NCBI GenBank assembly: GCA_003152795.1
Contig: PMBA01000091.1
Location: 975 to 15,107, forward strand
Direction: 5' to 3'
DNA: 14,133 nt
From: Acidobacteriaceae bacterium
GTDB lineage: Bacteria; Acidobacteriota; Terriglobia; Terriglobales; Acidobacteriaceae
Position 1 is the stretch's first letter; every line of letters starts with the position of its first letter. A model generated the notes under the pieces. That model had not been told where the DNA came from and made no database searches. It saw nothing but the letters and a program-made list of their open reading frames with translations. Shown here one piece after another: positions 1 through 7,617 of the stretch. The translations under genes were made by a program, and so were the position numbers.

Positions 1-579
1 ACCGACCGCTTCTCCATGAAGTGGGATGGCGAGTGGCACATCACGGTGGAAGTGTTTCGCGACCTGGGCTTGGCGTTCGCGGCTGTCCTGGTATTGATCT
101 ACGTTCTTGTTGTGGGTTGGTTCCGTTCATTCGTCACGCCGCTAGTCATCATGGCGCCGATTCCGTTGACCCTGGTTGGCATTCTGCCGGCCCACGCCAT
201 GATGGGCGCGTTCTTCACGGCCACATCGATGATCGGATTCATTGCTGGTGCCGGAATCATCGTGCGCAACTCGATCATCCTCGTCGACTTCATCGAACTC
301 CGGCGTTCGCAGGGCATGCCGCTGGAAGAAGCCGTCGTGGATGCGGGCGCGGTGCGCTTCCGCCCAATGTTGCTGACTGCCGCTGCGGTAGTCGTGGGTG
401 CAAGTGTGATCCTGTTCGATCCTATTTTCCAAGGTCTCGCCCTTTCCCTGATGGCGGGCGAAGTAGCTTCCACGGTGCTCTCGCGCATGGCGGTGCCAGT
501 TCTCTACTACATGAGTGAGCGGCGAAACGCTGCGAAAACAGGCAAGACTCAGATTCCTATACAGGAGGCACATGTATGA
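1..579 (+). CDS. RND efflux transporter permease subunit, C-terminal part (5' end outside window)
   Basis: The reading frame is open from base 1, so this is the last ~192 codons of a larger gene, not a gene starting at the first internal Met (base 16). Several hydrophobic segments are visible (about residues 25-45, 48-70, 72-95, 120-160 counted from base 1). They include a stretch around [12 protein letters not shown] followed by RFRPMLLTA and the helix ending in VPVLYYM. This arrangement is typical of the last transmembrane helices of RND permeases (AcrB/CusA superfamily), inner-membrane proton-driven exporters that work with a periplasmic adaptor and an outer-membrane channel. The adaptor is presumably upstream, outside the window. 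The stop overlaps the start of the next gene (ATGA), so the two are translationally coupled. Family is confident; substrate (drug or metal) cannot be decided from this part. Confidence 0.9.
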   Translation, partial: TDRFSMKWDGEWHITVEVFRDLGLAFAAVLVLIYVLVVGWFRSFVTPLVIMAPIPLTLVGILPAHAMMGAFFTATSMIGFIAGAGIIVRNSIILVDFIELRRSQGMPLEEAVVDAGAVRFRPMLLTAAAVVVGASVILFDPIFQGLALSLMAGEVASTVLSRMAVPVLYYMSERRNAAKTGKTQIPIQEAHV

Positions 580-761
580 CAGTAGAACGCGGACTTCGAC
601 TCTTGGCAGGAGCTTTCATCCTTATTTCGCTCGGACTGGGACATTGGGTGACTCCCTACTGGTACCTGTTCACAGCCTTCGTGGGCCTCAACCTGTTTCA
701 ATCCGGGCTCACAAACTGGTGCCCTGCAATGATGTTTTTGAAGAAGCTGGGATTGCAATGA
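576..761 (+). CDS. DUF2892 (YgaP-like) small inner-membrane protein
   Basis: This is a 61-residue protein with two predicted membrane helices (about residues 7-24 and 28-45), followed by a [16 protein letters not shown] tail. The WCP motif (Cys49) before a short LKKLG end is the hallmark of the DUF2892 family, which also forms the membrane part of rhodanese YgaP. Function is unknown; the Cys could take part in sulfur or metal chemistry, but that is a guess. The start is well supported: AGGAGG at 563-568 lies 7 nt before ATG 576, and this ATG overlaps the TGA of the RND gene. The two are therefore probably one operon, and the pairing suggests an accessory role to the efflux pump. Confidence 0.87.
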   Translation: MTVERGLRLLAGAFILISLGLGHWVTPYWYLFTAFVGLNLFQSGLTNWCPAMMFLKKLGLQ

Positions 762-902
762 AGCAAGAGTCTCCAGATGGGTAAGAGCGCGGCGATCGTA
801 CTGGTTCAGCTCCATCCCATGGCAACCCGCGACTCATACCTGACCAAATCTCCAAACTTTCGATTTCGTTCGATGTATGCGCGAGGGTTCGTGAGATCGC
901 TT

Positions 903-2225
903 TCACTTTGCCTTCAATCCTTCGGTGATGAGCGGAGCCTCCGACTTCTGAAGTTCCGCCGCCACTTTTTCCATCTGGCGCATGGCGCGCAGGTGATTTC
1001 GTCCCGCAATTTTGAGTACGTCGTCGTCGGAGTACCCGCGCCGCAGAAGTTCCGCAAAAAGATACGGATAGCGCGTGACATTCTCTAGGCCAACCACCAT
1101 CGAATCCGGCGCGACATCATCGAAGTCGGCCCCAATGCCGATGTGGTCGACGCCCGCAACCTTGCGAATATGGTCGACGTGGTCGGCGACGTCGGAGATG
1201 GTACCGCGTGGATGTGGGTTTGCTTTTTCCCAATCGGCGATCCCTTTCGCTATCGCCTCATCGGTGTCAAGACGCGCGTGTAGGTCTCTGAGCGCTGCCG
1301 TGCGTTTCGCTTGCCACTCAGGGTACTGAGCCGACACGTAGTCGCAGACGAAGTTTACGTGCACCACCCCGCCATTGTCTGGCATCAGTCGCAACACATC
1401 ATCCGGAACGCAGCGTGGGTGCGGGTCAAGGGCGAAAGCGTTCGAGTGCGAGAAGATAACGGGAGCGCGCGTCACGTGTAGCGTGTCGCGCATGGTGTCC
1501 GCGCTAACGTGGGAAAGGTCCGCGAACATGCCCAGGCGGTTCATTTCCTTCACCACTCGCTCTCCGAACTCCGTGAGCCCGTAGTGTTCCGGTCGGTCCG
1601 TTGCGGCGTCGGCCCAATCGAGATTGTCCCAATGCGTCAGCGTCATATAACGCGCACCCAACTCGTGAAAAATGCGCAACGCCGCCGGCGATCTCTCAAT
1701 CATGTGGCCGCCTTCCACGCCCAGCAGGCAAGCAATACGTCCGGACTGATGGATGCGGTCGATATCGTCTGCAGTTCGCGCTTGTTCCAGGTCGGGCGAA
1801 CTGCGGATGAAGCGCAGAGCCACATCAAACTCGCGGAGCGCTTCATGCAACGATGTGTGCGTCCTCTCCTTGGCAGGGTGAACCCAAATCGACCAGTACT
1901 GCGCCCCGATGCGTCCTTCGCGCAACCGCGGAATATCCGCACAAAGCGTCGGCTGAACCCTGCTCATATCGAGTGACGCCAAGTCGCCTTCGTACGTTTC
2001 GAGAAGCATCGATGGCAGATCGTTGTGCGTATCAATGAGCGGAGCCTTCTCCAGAAGCGCCTTGGCTCGGCCGAGCAACTTTGGGTCAGGAACCAGCGAT
2101 TCCTCGGTAGCGGCCCTAACGCTCGCGAGCACAGAATGAGCGAGAAACGCGGAACCTGTGATCACACTTGTCTGCTGAAGAAAACGGCGACGCGAGATCA
2201 AACGGCGGCTCACTAACTTAGGCAT
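903..2225 (-). CDS. Tat-exported membrane dipeptidase (peptidase family M19)
   Basis: A 440-residue zinc dipeptidase of the renal-dipeptidase family (M19), which hydrolyses dipeptides, often including D-amino-acid-containing ones. Residues 11-17 (SRRRFLQ) followed by a hydrophobic stretch form a twin-arginine signal, so export in folded form to the periplasm is expected. The metal and active-site pattern is complete: H67-x-D69 in LIDTHNDLP, E171 in GVEGGH, H239 in DLSH, H260 in FSHS, and GADFDD near the C-terminus. The start ATG has GGAGAA (2232-2237 on the minus strand) 6 nt upstream. It lies 195 nt downstream of the ABC ATPase gene on the same strand, so it may be the last cistron of that operon or an independent gene. 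The gap shows short GC-rich dyads but no clear promoter or terminator. Its link to polyol import is unclear. Confidence 0.93.
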   Translation of the reverse strand: MPKLVSRRLISRRRFLQQTSVITGSAFLAHSVLASVRAATEESLVPDPKLLGRAKALLEKAPLIDTHNDLPSMLLETYEGDLASLDMSRVQPTLCADIPRLREGRIGAQYWSIWVHPAKERTHTSLHEALREFDVALRFIRSSPDLEQARTADDIDRIHQSGRIACLLGVEGGHMIERSPAALRIFHELGARYMTLTHWDNLDWADAATDRPEHYGLTEFGERVVKEMNRLGMFADLSHVSADTMRDTLHVTRAPVIFSHSNAFALDPHPRCVPDDVLRLMPDNGGVVHVNFVCDYVSAQYPEWQAKRTAALRDLHARLDTDEAIAKGIADWEKANPHPRGTISDVADHVDHIRKVAGVDHIGIGADFDDVAPDSMVVGLENVTRYPYLFAELLRRGYSDDDVLKIAGRNHLRAMRQMEKVAAELQKSEAPLITEGLKAK

Positions 2226-2420
2226 AACCTATTCTCCGTTGGAGTCTACAAGAAAGTACCGTAGTGCACGAGATTGGATGGTATGTGGATCTACACACAT
2301 CGTATCCCCCTGGCGGGGGCGAAGTGTGGGAGCGAGACTCGGTCGGAGAAGGTTCGCTCTTAGGGCGGCCTTTAACCGCATCTTGCCAATGGCACCGGCG
2401 TGCTCGCCAGGGTCCAAGAT

Positions 2421-3524
2421 TCAACATGGCTCGGCCTGGGGGTCAGAGCGGGTCAAAGCCCTTCCTGAGGAGTTGAACAGATGAGTTGCCTCGGAACGCG
2501 CGCGAAAAGCCACGTGATCGCCAGGCCGGGCTTGGGTATCGCCGTCGGTCTGTGCCACTAGCCTGGTTCCGTCCGCCAGCCGTGTGTGGAGATAGGCCCG
2601 CGGTCCCAAGTGCTCCAGCGCTTCGATCTCACCCCGCAACTCGCCCTCCGGCTCCAGCGCCAGGTGCTCCGCCCGAATTCCCAGCTTGATTTTTTCGTTA
2701 GCGTTCAGTTTTTGCAACGGCGCGGGTACGGTTATGCTCGTGCCACTCGTAAGCATCAGGGTCAGATGCTGTGCGTCAACCGTTTTGACCTCCGCGTCCA
2801 GGAAATTCATTTTCGGTGCGCCGATAAATCCTGCAACGAAAAACGTTGCGGGATGCTGGTAGAGCTCAAGAGGAGATCCCAATTGCTCAACGTTGCCCTG
2901 GTTGAGCACCACAATCCGGTCGGCCATAGTCATGGCTTCAAGCTGGTCGTGCGTGACGTAGATCATGGTGGTGTTAAGTTCTCGATGTAGCCGCGCCAAC
3001 TCCAGACGCATTTGGCCTTGCAGGGCGGCATCAAGATTCGAAAGTGGCTCATCCAACAGGAAGGCCTTCGGTTGCCGGACCATTGCGCGGCCGATGGCCA
3101 CACGCTGCAGTTGGCCTCCGGAAAGCTGGCTGGGCCTTCGTTCGAGCAAAGGCTCCATTTCCAGGATGCGCGCGACGGTGCGGACCTTCTGCTCTCGCTC
3201 TGCTTTCGGGGTTCCGCTCAGGCGCAGGCTGAAGCTCATGTTTTCCGCTACAGTCATGTGCGGATACAACGCATAACTCTGAAACACCATCGCCAAGCCG
3301 CGCTTTGCGGGTGGCACATCCTGCGCGGGCGAACCATCGATCAGGACTTCACCTTCCGTGACTTGTTCCAATCCAGCAATCATGCGCAGCAAGGTCGATT
3401 TACCACATCCCGACGGCCCCACGAAGGCGATGAATTCACGATCCTGGATCAGCAGGTCAATTCCATGAATCACTTCATGGGTCCCGAACTGCTTGCGCAC
3501 GTTTCTCAATTCGACTGTCGCCAT
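2421..3524 (-). CDS. smoK: ABC transporter ATP-binding protein, MalK/UgpC/SmoK type
   Basis: This 367-residue protein is the cytoplasmic ATPase of a carbohydrate importer. All nucleotide-binding motifs are intact: Walker A GPSGCGKST (36-44), Q-loop Gln82, signature LSGGQ (134-138), Walker B FLLDEP with D158/E159, D-loop SNLDA and switch His192 in YVTHDQ. After about residue 235 (GFIGAPKMNF) it continues into the C-terminal TOBE/OB regulatory region that defines the MalK/UgpC subfamily. It is the fourth gene of the transporter operon, 17 nt after the second permease. The symbol rests mainly on context: the neighbouring permeases and binding protein are SmoEFG-like, while the ATPase alone could equally be labelled ugpC or msmX. 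ATPases of this group are sometimes shared between several importers. Confidence 0.95.
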   Translation of the reverse strand: MATVELRNVRKQFGTHEVIHGIDLLIQDREFIAFVGPSGCGKSTLLRMIAGLEQVTEGEVLIDGSPAQDVPPAKRGLAMVFQSYALYPHMTVAENMSFSLRLSGTPKAEREQKVRTVARILEMEPLLERRPSQLSGGQLQRVAIGRAMVRQPKAFLLDEPLSNLDAALQGQMRLELARLHRELNTTMIYVTHDQLEAMTMADRIVVLNQGNVEQLGSPLELYQHPATFFVAGFIGAPKMNFLDAEVKTVDAQHLTLMLTSGTSITVPAPLQKLNANEKIKLGIRAEHLALEPEGELRGEIEALEHLGPRAYLHTRLADGTRLVAQTDGDTQARPGDHVAFRARSEATHLFNSSGRALTRSDPQAEPC

Positions 3525-3541
3525 CGTCTCCAGGCTCCCTT

Positions 3542-4363
3542 TTACTTAACCGCTCCGAACGATAGTCCGCGCACCATTTGCCGCTGGCTCATCCATCCAA
3601 AAATCAGGATGGGAGCAATCGACAGCGTGGAAGCCGCCGATAATTTCGCCCAGAAAAGACCTTCCGGACTGGAAAATGATGCGGTGAACGTGGTCAGCGT
3701 CGCGGCTTTCACCGTGGTCAGGTTTAGGCTCCAGAATGCTTCGTTCCAACAGAGAATTATGGAAAGCAGCGCCGTCGCAGCGATGCCTGGTGTGCACAGC
3801 GGCAGCAAAACGTGAACCAATTCCTCGATCTGCGTAGCGCCATCCATGCGGCTGGCCTCGAGGATCACCGCCGGCACTTCCCGAAAGAAGGAGAAGAGCA
3901 TCCACACCACGATGGGCAGAACGCTGATGCTGTCGATCAGGATCAACCCGAAGACGGTATCGAGCAGGCCGAGATCCCGCCACAGGAGGTAAATCGGAAC
4001 TAGGACGCCAACTGCCGGTAGCATTCTAGTGGAGAGCATCCAAAGCAGAATGTCGCGGGTCCGCCGTGTAGGAAAGAAGGCCATGCTGTAGGCGGCCGGG
4101 ATGGCCAGAGCCAGAGCCAGTAGGGTCGATCCCAGCGAAACCAGTACGCTATTTCTGGCGAACGCCAGATAATCGGCCCGCTCCAGCACGGCGTGATAGT
4201 TCTCCAACGTCGGGTGGAAAAACAATGCCGGTGGGGTGGCGACGGCGGCAATCTCGGTTTTAAAACTGCAGAGCAACATCCACAGGATGGGGAAGAACAT
4301 TCCCAGAGCAACGGCCCAAACCACGATCGCCAGCTCCCAGCGCACTTGCCCGATGCGTCTCAC
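3542..4363 (-). CDS. smoG: ABC transporter permease, MalG/SmoG-like (sugar-alcohol importer)
   Basis: A 273-residue inner-membrane permease with about six hydrophobic helices. The cytoplasmic EAA loop that docks on the ATPase is at about residues 169-188 (EASRMDGATQIEELVHVLLP). Long stretches match what I recall of SmoG/MtlG polyol permeases: MLPAVGVLVPIYLLWRDLGL, the WNEAFWSLNLT segment, FSSPEGLFWAKLSAAST and the terminal RGLSFGAVK. This is recall, not an alignment. The start ATG overlaps the stop of the upstream permease by 4 nt, which indicates translational coupling and a 1:1 heterodimer. No damage is seen. Confidence 0.94.
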   Translation of the reverse strand: MRRIGQVRWELAIVVWAVALGMFFPILWMLLCSFKTEIAAVATPPALFFHPTLENYHAVLERADYLAFARNSVLVSLGSTLLALALAIPAAYSMAFFPTRRTRDILLWMLSTRMLPAVGVLVPIYLLWRDLGLLDTVFGLILIDSISVLPIVVWMLFSFFREVPAVILEASRMDGATQIEELVHVLLPLCTPGIAATALLSIILCWNEAFWSLNLTTVKAATLTTFTASFSSPEGLFWAKLSAASTLSIAPILIFGWMSQRQMVRGLSFGAVK

Positions 4364-5250
4364 CGCAGATCCTCCAGGTTGCGCCCCACCACGCGCATGA
4401 GAAAAAAACAGACGATGTTCGCCAGGATGATGGCAATCACTCCTCCTGCCGAGGCGCGCCCCACGTCAAAGCCTAAGAGCGCATCGCGAAAGATCAGGTA
4501 AGCCAGATTGGTGGAAGCGAGCCCCGGGCCGCCGCCGGTGGCCACGTAAATTTCCGCGAAGAGGCTTAGGAAGAAAATCATCTCGATCATGGCCACCACC
4601 GCCATCGGCCGCAACAGATGCGGCAACTGGATGTAGCGGAAAAGTGCGATCGGTCCGCCGCCATCCAGCCGGGCAGCTTCTATCTGCTCGGGGTTGAGCG
4701 AGTGTAGCGCCGGCAACAGGATTAGCACGGCAAAAGGGGTCCATTCCCAGCCCACAATCAACACAATCGAGAGCATCGGCATGCGGGAGAAGAATTCGAT
4801 GGTGCCGAACCCGAGGGAACGCGTGATCCACGCGAAAAGGCCGAACACCGGGTTCATCAGCATGTTTTTCCAGATCAGCGCGCTCACCGTCGGCATCACA
4901 AAAAAAGGAGCGATAATCAGCAGGCGGCAAACATTGCGGCCAGGAAAATCCTGGTTGAGCAGCAACGAGAACAGCGTGCCAAAAATCAGAGTGATCGCAA
5001 GGACCAGGCCCACTAGGAACAGGGTGTTGCCCATCGCTATCCACAGCGCCCGATGAGTGAGCAAGTCACGATAATTCTCCCACCCGGCGAACGCCGTCTT
5101 CCCGGGTCTGAGCAGGTTATAGTGCTCGGCGGAAAACCAGAGCGTCATGGCCAGGGGCACGGCCATCCACAGGAAGAGCGCCCCGACGGACGGAGCGAGC
5201 AGTGGCCGGTGCAGGTGGCGGGTCGGTTTGCTAGCAACCTCTCCGGTCAC
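4360..5250 (-). CDS. smoF: ABC transporter permease, MalF/SmoF-like (sugar-alcohol importer)
   Basis: A 296-residue inner-membrane permease and the partner of the downstream gene. The hydrophobic helices begin at about residue 19. The EAA loop lies at about 191-210 (EAARLDGGGPIALFRYIQLP). The segments IIAPFFVMPTVSALIWKNML, FAEIYVATGGGPG and RASAGGVIAIILANIV are characteristic of the SmoF/MtlF group that imports sorbitol, mannitol and related polyols. Translation starts at GTG 5250, which overlaps the binding-protein stop (GTGA). The gene is therefore tightly coupled both upstream and downstream. The exact polyol cannot be read from the permease. Confidence 0.94.
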   Translation of the reverse strand: MTGEVASKPTRHLHRPLLAPSVGALFLWMAVPLAMTLWFSAEHYNLLRPGKTAFAGWENYRDLLTHRALWIAMGNTLFLVGLVLAITLIFGTLFSLLLNQDFPGRNVCRLLIIAPFFVMPTVSALIWKNMLMNPVFGLFAWITRSLGFGTIEFFSRMPMLSIVLIVGWEWTPFAVLILLPALHSLNPEQIEAARLDGGGPIALFRYIQLPHLLRPMAVVAMIEMIFFLSLFAEIYVATGGGPGLASTNLAYLIFRDALLGFDVGRASAGGVIAIILANIVCFFLMRVVGRNLEDLR

Positions 5251-6566
5251 TGGACGGATCTTCCTTTCAGCGAGCGTTCGGCTTCCGCTTGCGACAACGC
5301 CAGCGCCTGCTGGACCGTGGCGCGGCCTGCCAGCGCCGCACTGATTTCCTGTCCCACTTCGGCGCCAATGGCCTGAAATTCGGGAATTCCTACGTATTGA
5401 ACTTCCACGAAAGGAACCAGCGACCGGCTCCCTTTCGTGTAATCTGCGCTCAAGATGGCTTCGCGAACCAGTGGCGCAAAGGGAGCCGCTTGCAGGTAAG
5501 CGGGAATTTCATAGGTCGATTTTCGCGAGCCGGGAGGTATTCGCAACCAGCCGAAGCGCTCGCCAACCGTGGCGATGTACTGACGACTGGTGGCCCACTT
5601 GATAAATTGCTTAGCGATGTCAGCTCGCTTCGACGAGGCCGGGATCGCAAGTCCCCAACTCCAAACCCAGCCGGGGCCATTGGACACGTTCGCGATAGGT
5701 GCTTTGGCAAAATCGGTGGTGGTCGCCACGCGACTCTGGCTGGGATCGAGAAGGTAACCGGCAGCGGAAGTAGCGTCCACCCACATGGCACAATTTCCAT
5801 TGGCGAAGAGGGCGCGGTTCTCATTGTAGCCGTCGGTGATAGCGCCGGGCGGTCCGTACTTGCTGAGCAAGTCTACGTAAAAGCCCACAGCTTCGGCCCA
5901 GGCCCGACTGTTGAGCTGCGGCTTCAAGTCGGAGTCCATCCAGCGGCCTCCAAATGCGTGGACCAGTGTGCTGATGTAGGCGATATTCTGACCCCAGCCC
6001 GGTTCGCCGCGCAAACAGATGCCATAAACGTTATGTTCTGGGTCGTGCAGCTTTTGCGCGAACTGGCGTATCTGTTCGTAACTCGGCTGGACGGGCATTT
6101 CCAAGCCGGCTTTTCGAAATAGGTCCTTGCGATAGTAGGTAAAGGCACTCTCTCCATAGAAGGGCGCGGCGTACATCCGGCCCCGATAAGAGAGGCCTTG
6201 ACGCACCACGTCAAAGATATCGTCGTATCCGTAGTCCGCGCCCAGATCATCGAGTGGAACCAGCCAGCCGCGCTCCCCCCAGAGGGGAGCTTCATACGAA
6301 CCGATCGTTATGACATCGAAGGTGTTGCTTCCCGTGGAAATATCTATCGTCAGACGCTGGCGCAGGATGTTCTCCCCCAGCACTACCCAGTTCAACTTAA
6401 CGCCGCTCTGTTTTTCAAACTCCGAAGAGAGCTGCTGCATCAAGATCATGTCGGCATTGTTCACGGTAGCGACCGTCAGCTCCGGACGTCGGCCGGGATG
6501 ATAGAGAATCCATGCGAGGAGCACCACGCCCGCCAACAGTCCGATTGCTTTCCAGATCCGGCTCAT
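5247..6566 (-). CDS. smoE: Extracellular polyol-binding protein (family 1), SmoE/MtlE-like, probably membrane-anchored
   Basis: A 439-residue solute-binding protein that captures the substrate in the periplasm for the adjacent permeases. The mature part strongly recalls SmoE/MtlE: LTVATVNNADMI, FDVITIGSYEAPLWGERGWL, MYAAPFYGESAFTYYRKDLF, GICLRGEPGWGQN, NCAMWVDATSAAGY, SWGLAIPASS and VQYVGIPEFQAIG. The N-terminus is unusual. A basic start and a hydrophobic segment (about residues 6-22) run into HPGRRPEL without an Ala-x-Ala site or a lipobox Cys, so the protein may stay tethered as an inner-membrane anchor. Possible starts are TTG 6626, ATG 6575 and ATG 6566; I chose 6566 because a GGGATGG sequence lies about 5 nt upstream. 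First gene of the tightly coupled transporter block. Confidence 0.93.
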   Translation of the reverse strand: MSRIWKAIGLLAGVVLLAWILYHPGRRPELTVATVNNADMILMQQLSSEFEKQSGVKLNWVVLGENILRQRLTIDISTGSNTFDVITIGSYEAPLWGERGWLVPLDDLGADYGYDDIFDVVRQGLSYRGRMYAAPFYGESAFTYYRKDLFRKAGLEMPVQPSYEQIRQFAQKLHDPEHNVYGICLRGEPGWGQNIAYISTLVHAFGGRWMDSDLKPQLNSRAWAEAVGFYVDLLSKYGPPGAITDGYNENRALFANGNCAMWVDATSAAGYLLDPSQSRVATTTDFAKAPIANVSNGPGWVWSWGLAIPASSKRADIAKQFIKWATSRQYIATVGERFGWLRIPPGSRKSTYEIPAYLQAAPFAPLVREAILSADYTKGSRSLVPFVEVQYVGIPEFQAIGAEVGQEISAALAGRATVQQALALSQAEAERSLKGRSVQ

Positions 6567-6844
6567 AAGTGCCATCCCAGAATCAACGTGGCAAAGGGGT
6601 TTGGCTCTCCGCCCCTGCGTCCACAATTCAGCGGGTATATTCGACCCGATCGCGCAAGCTCCTTACAGGACCTGCGCAACCTACATTGCCAGTGCCAGCT
6701 TAGCCACAAGCGACGATGACCGCATCCGGCGAGCATCTGCGCGCGATAAACCCTTTGCGACGTTTGCGGAAGATGAGTTTGGTTAGACCGCCGAGTTCGA
6801 CTTTCGCCATCTGTATCTCATCTCTCAACAATCCTTGATCCGCA
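6567..6844 (-). other. Intergenic region between dehydrogenase and binding-protein genes
   Basis: About 280 nt with no convincing gene. It contains an imperfect hairpin at 6652-6677 (outer arms GCGCA/TGCGC, inner TCCT/AGGA around a TAC loop) with no T-run after it on either strand, so it is not a classical terminator. A direct repeat of TTTGCG lies near 6746-6760. The length suggests that the transporter genes could have their own promoter here, but I cannot point to a clear -35/-10 pair. Confidence 0.4.
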
Positions 6845-7615
6845 TTACCACGCCGTATAACCGCCATCCACGCTCAGTACAGACCCGGTGATGTAACTGG
6901 CTGCTTCGCTAGCGAGAAAGAGCACCGCCGTGGCTACCTCGCTCGGTTCGCCGCTGCGGGCAAAGGGTGTCATCTCGTCCCAGCATGCACTCCATTCCTT
7001 CCTTTGGCGCCCGCGCAACGTCATTGCCGTTGCAATATATCCGGGCGCCACAGCGTTCACGCGCACGCCGAACTTAGCCCATTCGCATGCAAGCGATTTC
7101 GTCAGGTGGTGAACCGCGGCTTTGCTCGCATTGTAGGGAGCCTGTGGCTGCGGCTTATTCACGATAATTCCCGACATCGAACCAATGTTTACCACGCTGC
7201 CTCGCCGGGCAGCGATCATATGCCCTCCGAAAGCGCGGCAGCAAAAGAACACGCCGTCAAGATTGATGCGCATCAGCTTGTAATACTCTTCGTCGCCATA
7301 CGCGGTTGCGTCGATGTTATCGGCGTAGCCTGCGTTGTTGACCAGCACGTCGACTTTCCCGTATTTCTTGAGCACAGCATCTGCGACCTGCTTCACAGCC
7401 TTTGAATCGGTGACGTCGAGAGGAAACAGCTCCGCCCGGTATCTTTCGTTCGTTAATTTCTCGACCGCCTCTCGGCCGTTGGTCTGGTCAATTTCCAAGA
7501 CTGCGATCGTCGCTCCGGCTTCCCCCAGAGCACGGGCAATCTCAAAACCGATTCCGCGGCCGGCTCCGGTAACTACGGCGATCTGGTCTTTCAAAAGAAA
7601 CTTCTCAGCGTACAT
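6845..7615 (-). CDS. Short-chain dehydrogenase/reductase, probable polyol dehydrogenase
   Basis: A 256-residue classical SDR, an NAD(P)-dependent cytoplasmic oxidoreductase. It shows the nucleotide motif TGAGRGIG (16-23), NNAG (93-96), Asn118, catalytic Ser148, Tyr161 and Lys165 in PYNASK, and the usual end ITGSVLSVDGGYTAW. An acidic residue at the end of the second strand (Glu41 in VLEID) favours NAD over NADP. The MSGIIVNKPQPQAPYNASKAA region resembles arabitol, xylulose and threitol dehydrogenases, so oxidation of the imported polyol to a ketose is the likely job; this is inference supported by the SmoEFGK-like importer downstream. A GTG at 7621 is in frame, but GGGAGG (7622-7627) sits 6 nt before ATG 7615, so I start there. 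It lies 278 nt upstream of the binding-protein gene. Confidence 0.9.
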   Translation of the reverse strand: MYAEKFLLKDQIAVVTGAGRGIGFEIARALGEAGATIAVLEIDQTNGREAVEKLTNERYRAELFPLDVTDSKAVKQVADAVLKKYGKVDVLVNNAGYADNIDATAYGDEEYYKLMRINLDGVFFCCRAFGGHMIAARRGSVVNIGSMSGIIVNKPQPQAPYNASKAAVHHLTKSLACEWAKFGVRVNAVAPGYIATAMTLRGRQRKEWSACWDEMTPFARSGEPSEVATAVLFLASEAASYITGSVLSVDGGYTAW

Positions 7616-7617
7616 GA

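Noticed and set aside
2309-2322. CCCCCTGGCGGGGG hairpin as a terminator between ATPase and dipeptidase
   Set aside because: The stem is only 5 bp and no T-run follows on either strand, so a rho-independent terminator is not supported.
3012-3815. 267-codon plus-strand frame over the ABC genes
   Set aside because: It lies opposite the clearly real ATPase and permease genes and has no family signature; a shadow frame in GC-rich coding DNA.
5289-6122. 277-codon plus-strand frame
   Set aside because: Antisense to the SmoE-like binding protein, with no recognisable motif.
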